Program-made: the position numbers and the translations under genes
Assembly (NCBI RefSeq): GCF_002027555.1
Contig: NZ_MXAP01000008.1
Coordinates: 1 to 17,894, forward strand
Length of the DNA: 17,894 nt
Direction of reading: 5' to 3'
DNA from: Moraxella equi
Lineage (GTDB): Bacteria > Pseudomonadota > Gammaproteobacteria > Pseudomonadales > Moraxellaceae
In this document: piece by piece, positions 15,732-17,894 of the stretch
How the letters are laid out: each line of letters starts with the position of its first letter
Position numbering within the stretch: position 1 is the first letter of the stretch
Notes under the pieces: model-generated
Database searches by the model: none
Told to the model about the DNA's origin: nothing
Seen by the model: only the letters and a program-made list of their open reading frames with translations

Positions 15732-16346
15732 TTAGCGGTATTGGCAGGCTCGTAGATGACCATTTTCACAGGCTTTGGCAAACCATTGTTTGGCGGTGCT
15801 TGGGTTTTGATTTACACCATCTCCGTTGTGATACATCACGCCAAGATTATATTGGGCTTTGGCATTGTCTTGATTGGCAGACTTGGTAAATCATTCAAGG
15901 GCTTTGGTATAATTTTGTTTAACGCCCTGTCCATGAACATACATCGCCCCAAGATTATATTGAGCTTTGGCATCTCCTTGACTGGCGAATTTGGCAAATA
16001 ACTCAAAGGCTTTAATGTAATCTTGTCTTACCCCATACCCTTTTTCATACATCACCCCAAGATTATATTGAGCTTCGGCAAATCCTTGGTTGGCGGATTT
16101 GGTATACCATTCAACGGCTTTTTTATAATCTGCTTCCAAATCATAAGCATATCCCAAATAAAACTGCAATTCGGCATTATTAGGATTTTGTGTTAGCTCA
16201 TTTTGACAAATAGTAATGGCGGATTTTGGGCTTGTATCATAAAGCTCTTGGCAACTTTGGTTTTGTGCTTGGCTTTGCACTTGGATTTGGTTTGCACAGC
16301 CTGTTAGTGTGGCAATTAGGACGAAAATAACAAATTTGGTTTTCAT
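15732..16346 (-). pseudogene. Sel1-repeat lipoprotein, interrupted by an in-frame TGA
   Basis: The product starts with a lipoprotein signal (lipobox LTGC, Cys17) and continues with tandem Sel1 (TPR-like) repeats of about 36 residues, such as AEAQYNLGVMYEKGYGV and AKAQYNLGAMYVHGQGV. Reading stops at TGA 15891-15893 after 151 residues. The same frame then carries on for 52 more residues: FTKSANQDNAKAQYNLG, another full repeat, and the end ACENGHLRACQYR before TAA at 15732. The family has Trp at the interrupted position (compare KAVEWYTKSANQG earlier in this protein), so TGG to TGA is the simplest explanation. The DNA keeps a 108-bp period; one plus-strand repeat stretch recurs at about 15839, 15947 and 16055. 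AAGG precedes the ATG. Sel1 proteins usually act as scaffolds, but the role here is unknown. A truncated lipoprotein may still be made. Confidence 0.85.
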
Positions 16347-16381
16347 GGGTTTGCCTTAGGGTTGTCTTAAAAGTTTGGGAT

Positions 16382-16410
16382 ATGTTAGCCGAAATCGGTG
16401 TGATAGGCAA
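16382..16410 (-). promoter_or_regulatory. Promoter candidate for the Sel1-repeat gene
   Basis: On the minus strand the -35 TTGCCT (16405-16410) and -10 TAACAT (16382-16387) are 17 bp apart, about 35 bp before the start codon and downstream of the sbp terminator. Confidence 0.45.
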
Positions 16411-16454
16411 TATTAAATCACTTAAAACACGCTTAATATTTTGCCATTTTAAAC

Positions 16455-16480
16455 CAAAAAAGTCCGCATAAAACGGACTT
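16455..16480 (-). terminator. Intrinsic terminator of sbp
   Basis: On the minus strand AAGTCCG and CGGACTT form a 7-bp stem around a 7-nt loop that runs into TTTTTT. It begins about 23 bp after the sbp stop codon and isolates sbp from the downstream genes. Confidence 0.88.
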
Positions 16481-16503
16481 AATATCATTAATATGCTTTT
16501 GGC

Positions 16504-17565
16504 TTATTGCGACACCTGCCCTGTCGCCCCGACCGCCAATGTGTCGTACACGCCACCTTCTTTAAAATAAGTCGTCATGATAGACTGCCAATCGCCAAAT
16601 ACATCATTGGGGAAAAAGGTCTGCATTTGGGGGAATTTATCGGCGTGCTTGGCAAGAATGTCGGGATTGCTTGGACGTAAGAAATACTTGACCGCAAGCT
16701 CCTGCCCTTCATCGCTGTATAGGTATTCTAGGTAGGCTTTTGCTACGCCTGTCGTGCCTTTTTTGGCACTAACTGCGCCCACCACCGCCACAGGGTTTTC
16801 GGCATTAATGGTATAGCTTGGGTAGATGATTTGGATATTGCCAAATTTTTCTTTGATGACGTTGGCTTCATTTTCAAAGGTAATTAGTACGTCTCCTATC
16901 TGACGTTGGGCAAATGTCGTGGTTGCCGCTCGTCCGCCATTTTCAAAGACTTTAACGTTACCAAGTAAGCCCTTGACAAACTCATGCGTTTTGGCTTCGT
17001 CCTTATTAAAGGTGTGTAGCCCGTAGCCGTACGCCCCCAAGAACGCATAGCGACCGTTGCCTGACGTTTTTGGGTTGGCGATGATAATCTCTTTGCCGTC
17101 TGTCGCCAAATCCGCCCAATCCTTTACGCCCTTAGGATTGCCGTCTCGCACGATAAAGACAATTGTACTGGTAAAGGGAATGGCGTTATTAGGCAGGTTT
17201 TGTCGCCATTTGCCGTCCACAAGCTGACCCTCGGCAAGTAGTTCCACGTCCGAGCCTTGATTCATTGTAACCACGTCCGCTTCTAGTCCATTTTTGACCG
17301 ATAGGGCTTGCTTGCTTGACCCGCCATGCGACTGTTTGATATTGACCTTGATGTCAGGACTTACGCTTTGATAATGCTTGATAAAAATGGGATTATAATC
17401 CTTATAAAAATCCCGTGCCACGTCATAGGACACGTTTAACAGCTCCACTTGACCGCTTGTGTTGCCTGTTGTGGCTTTGTTGTCGGCAGTTTGGTTATCG
17501 CCCCCACAGGCGGTTAGGACAAGGGCAGATAAGGTAAGGCTTAGGGGTAAAAGGGCGGTTTTCAT
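16504..17565 (-). CDS. sbp: Sulfate/thiosulfate-binding lipoprotein of the ABC transporter
   Basis: This is the solute-binding protein that captures sulfate or thiosulfate outside the inner membrane and delivers it to CysT/CysW. The N-terminus is a lipoprotein signal (lipobox LTAC, Cys20), so the protein is tethered; E. coli Sbp and CysP are soluble periplasmic proteins. Family stretches include LLNVSYDVARDFYKDYN (42-58), QSHGGSSKQA (78-87), ADVVTMNQGSDV (96-107), NPKTSGNGRYAFLGAYGYG and ITFENEANVI. The ATG at 17565 is preferred, with GGA 7 nt upstream, giving 353 residues. The frame also opens at a TTG four codons earlier, but that TTG overlaps the ribosome-binding site. Sequence alone does not separate sulfate from thiosulfate specificity. 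A terminator follows, so it is probably transcribed alone. Confidence 0.95.
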   Translation of the reverse strand: MKTALLPLSLTLSALVLTACGGDNQTADNKATTGNTSGQVELLNVSYDVARDFYKDYNPIFIKHYQSVSPDIKVNIKQSHGGSSKQALSVKNGLEADVVTMNQGSDVELLAEGQLVDGKWRQNLPNNAIPFTSTIVFIVRDGNPKGVKDWADLATDGKEIIIANPKTSGNGRYAFLGAYGYGLHTFNKDEAKTHEFVKGLLGNVKVFENGGRAATTTFAQRQIGDVLITFENEANVIKEKFGNIQIIYPSYTINAENPVAVVGAVSAKKGTTGVAKAYLEYLYSDEGQELAVKYFLRPSNPDILAKHADKFPQMQTFFPNDVFGDWQSIMTTYFKEGGVYDTLAVGATGQVSQ

Positions 17566-17569
17566 GAGA

Positions 17570-17591
17570 TAGTCCAATTTTAGTCCAATTT
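17570..17591 (-). repeat. 11-bp tandem duplication containing the sbp ribosome-binding site
   Basis: Two perfect copies of AAATTGGACTA (coding strand) stand head to tail just before the sbp ATG. The proximal copy supplies the GGA that positions the start codon; the distal copy provides a second, poorly spaced GGA. Confidence 0.8.
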
Positions 17592-17607
17592 AAAAAAAAG
17601 ATGAGTT

Positions 17608-17622
17608 ATTGTAAAATACAAT
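17608..17622. promoter_or_regulatory. Perfect dyad upstream of sbp, possible operator overlapping a -10 element
   Basis: ATTGTA and TACAAT form a 6-bp inverted repeat around three A. Read on the minus strand, the right half TACAAT is a good -10 match about 45 bp before the sbp start. No strong -35 lies at the right distance, which would fit an activated promoter. The regulator is unknown. Confidence 0.4.
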
Positions 17623-17704
17623 GCTTAAAATGATTAACATAAAAATGGGAAATCGTTATTCAGTTTGGGAATTTATGGCGGGGAAATGGGATTGAAAATA
17701 TGGT

Positions 17705-17802
17705 AGCAGTCTAAAAAATATGCCAAACTAGATTTTCTGTTCGCTCTGAGACTGCTTGCGAGCAGGAAAACCATTGTGGGCAGGCATAGCTCACCACGAA
17801 TG
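17705..17802. repeat. Block of overlapping inverted repeats, non-coding
   Basis: AGCAGTCT (17705-17712) pairs with AGACTGCT (17749-17756). The second arm also belongs to a tight hairpin, CTGCT-TGCG-AGCAG (17752-17765). Downstream, CATTGTGG (17772-17779) pairs with CCACGAATG (17794-17802) with one bulge. The block is more GC-rich than the flanking spacer and holds no open frame. The GCTCACCACGAA portion resembles short palindromic repeats seen in several gammaproteobacterial genomes. It could be a dispersed repeat or a small structured RNA. The rest of 17578-17894 shows no gene. Confidence 0.5.
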
Positions 17803-17878
17803 ACTTTCTTGATAGCGTGCTTTTGAACTGGAGCTAAAAATTTATATTGTTTTATTGTATGAATATGTTAGAATTAAT

Positions 17879-17894
17879 AGACCCCCTGCAAAAC
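17879..17894. mobile_element. Possible terminal inverted repeat of an insertion sequence cut by the window edge
   Basis: The last 16 bases, AGACCCCCTGCAAAAC, resemble the outer ends of IS5-family elements, which often read AGACC followed by TGCAAAA. No transposase is visible because the sequence ends here. The match is from memory of the general pattern and is weak evidence. Confidence 0.3.

Noticed and set aside
15756..16001. Plus-strand open frame of 81 codons opposite the Sel1-repeat gene
   Set aside because: Its internal repetition is just the antisense of the Sel1 repeats.
17621..17695. Small plus-strand open frame of 24 residues upstream of sbp
   Set aside because: No ribosome-binding site and no recognisable features; it overlaps the sbp upstream dyad.

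Overview
The window looks like a chromosomal stretch from a gammaproteobacterium of the Moraxellaceae, most likely Moraxella. This rests on protein resemblance, moderate-GC genes separated by very AT-rich spacers, and short GGGCGT-type palindromes between genes. The genus is an inference; no database was searched. Most genes are housekeeping.

Layout from left to right. 1-2427 (minus strand): two tandem DegV-family (fatty-acid-binding fold) genes, each followed by an intrinsic terminator. The second is split by a +1 frameshift in a run of six C (six G on the coding strand). 2428-5165 (minus): rsmD (16S rRNA methyltransferase) and mrdA (PBP2, cell elongation), with a near-consensus promoter in front of mrdA. 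5412-6722 (plus): a DUF445 membrane protein with its own promoter. 7006-11574 (plus): ccmF, ccmG, ccmH and ccmI joined by three ATGA stop/start overlaps. They form the haem-ligation and apocytochrome-handling half of System I cytochrome c maturation; ccmABCDE is not in the window. 11653-12306 (plus): adk with a clear promoter. 12321-12600: a non-coding block with perfect 15-bp inverted ends that begin and end in TA, lying between adk and a probable terminator. It looks like a MITE. 12760-17565 (minus): a sulfate/thiosulfate ABC transport locus read sbp, a broken Sel1-repeat lipoprotein gene, cysT, cysW, cysA. CysA has only the ATPase domain. 17566-17894: the sbp upstream region, then a block rich in inverted repeats, ending in a sequence that resembles an IS terminal repeat.

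How the genes fit together: CcmF, G, H and I act as one periplasm-facing assembly line. Sbp captures sulfate or thiosulfate, CysT and CysW form the channel, and CysA powers it. RsmD and PBP2 are unrelated in function but are closely spaced.

I saw no clearly new multi-gene system. The best leads are the MITE-like element behind adk, the homopolymer frameshift in the second degV, the Trp-to-stop lesion in the Sel1 gene, and the short CysA.
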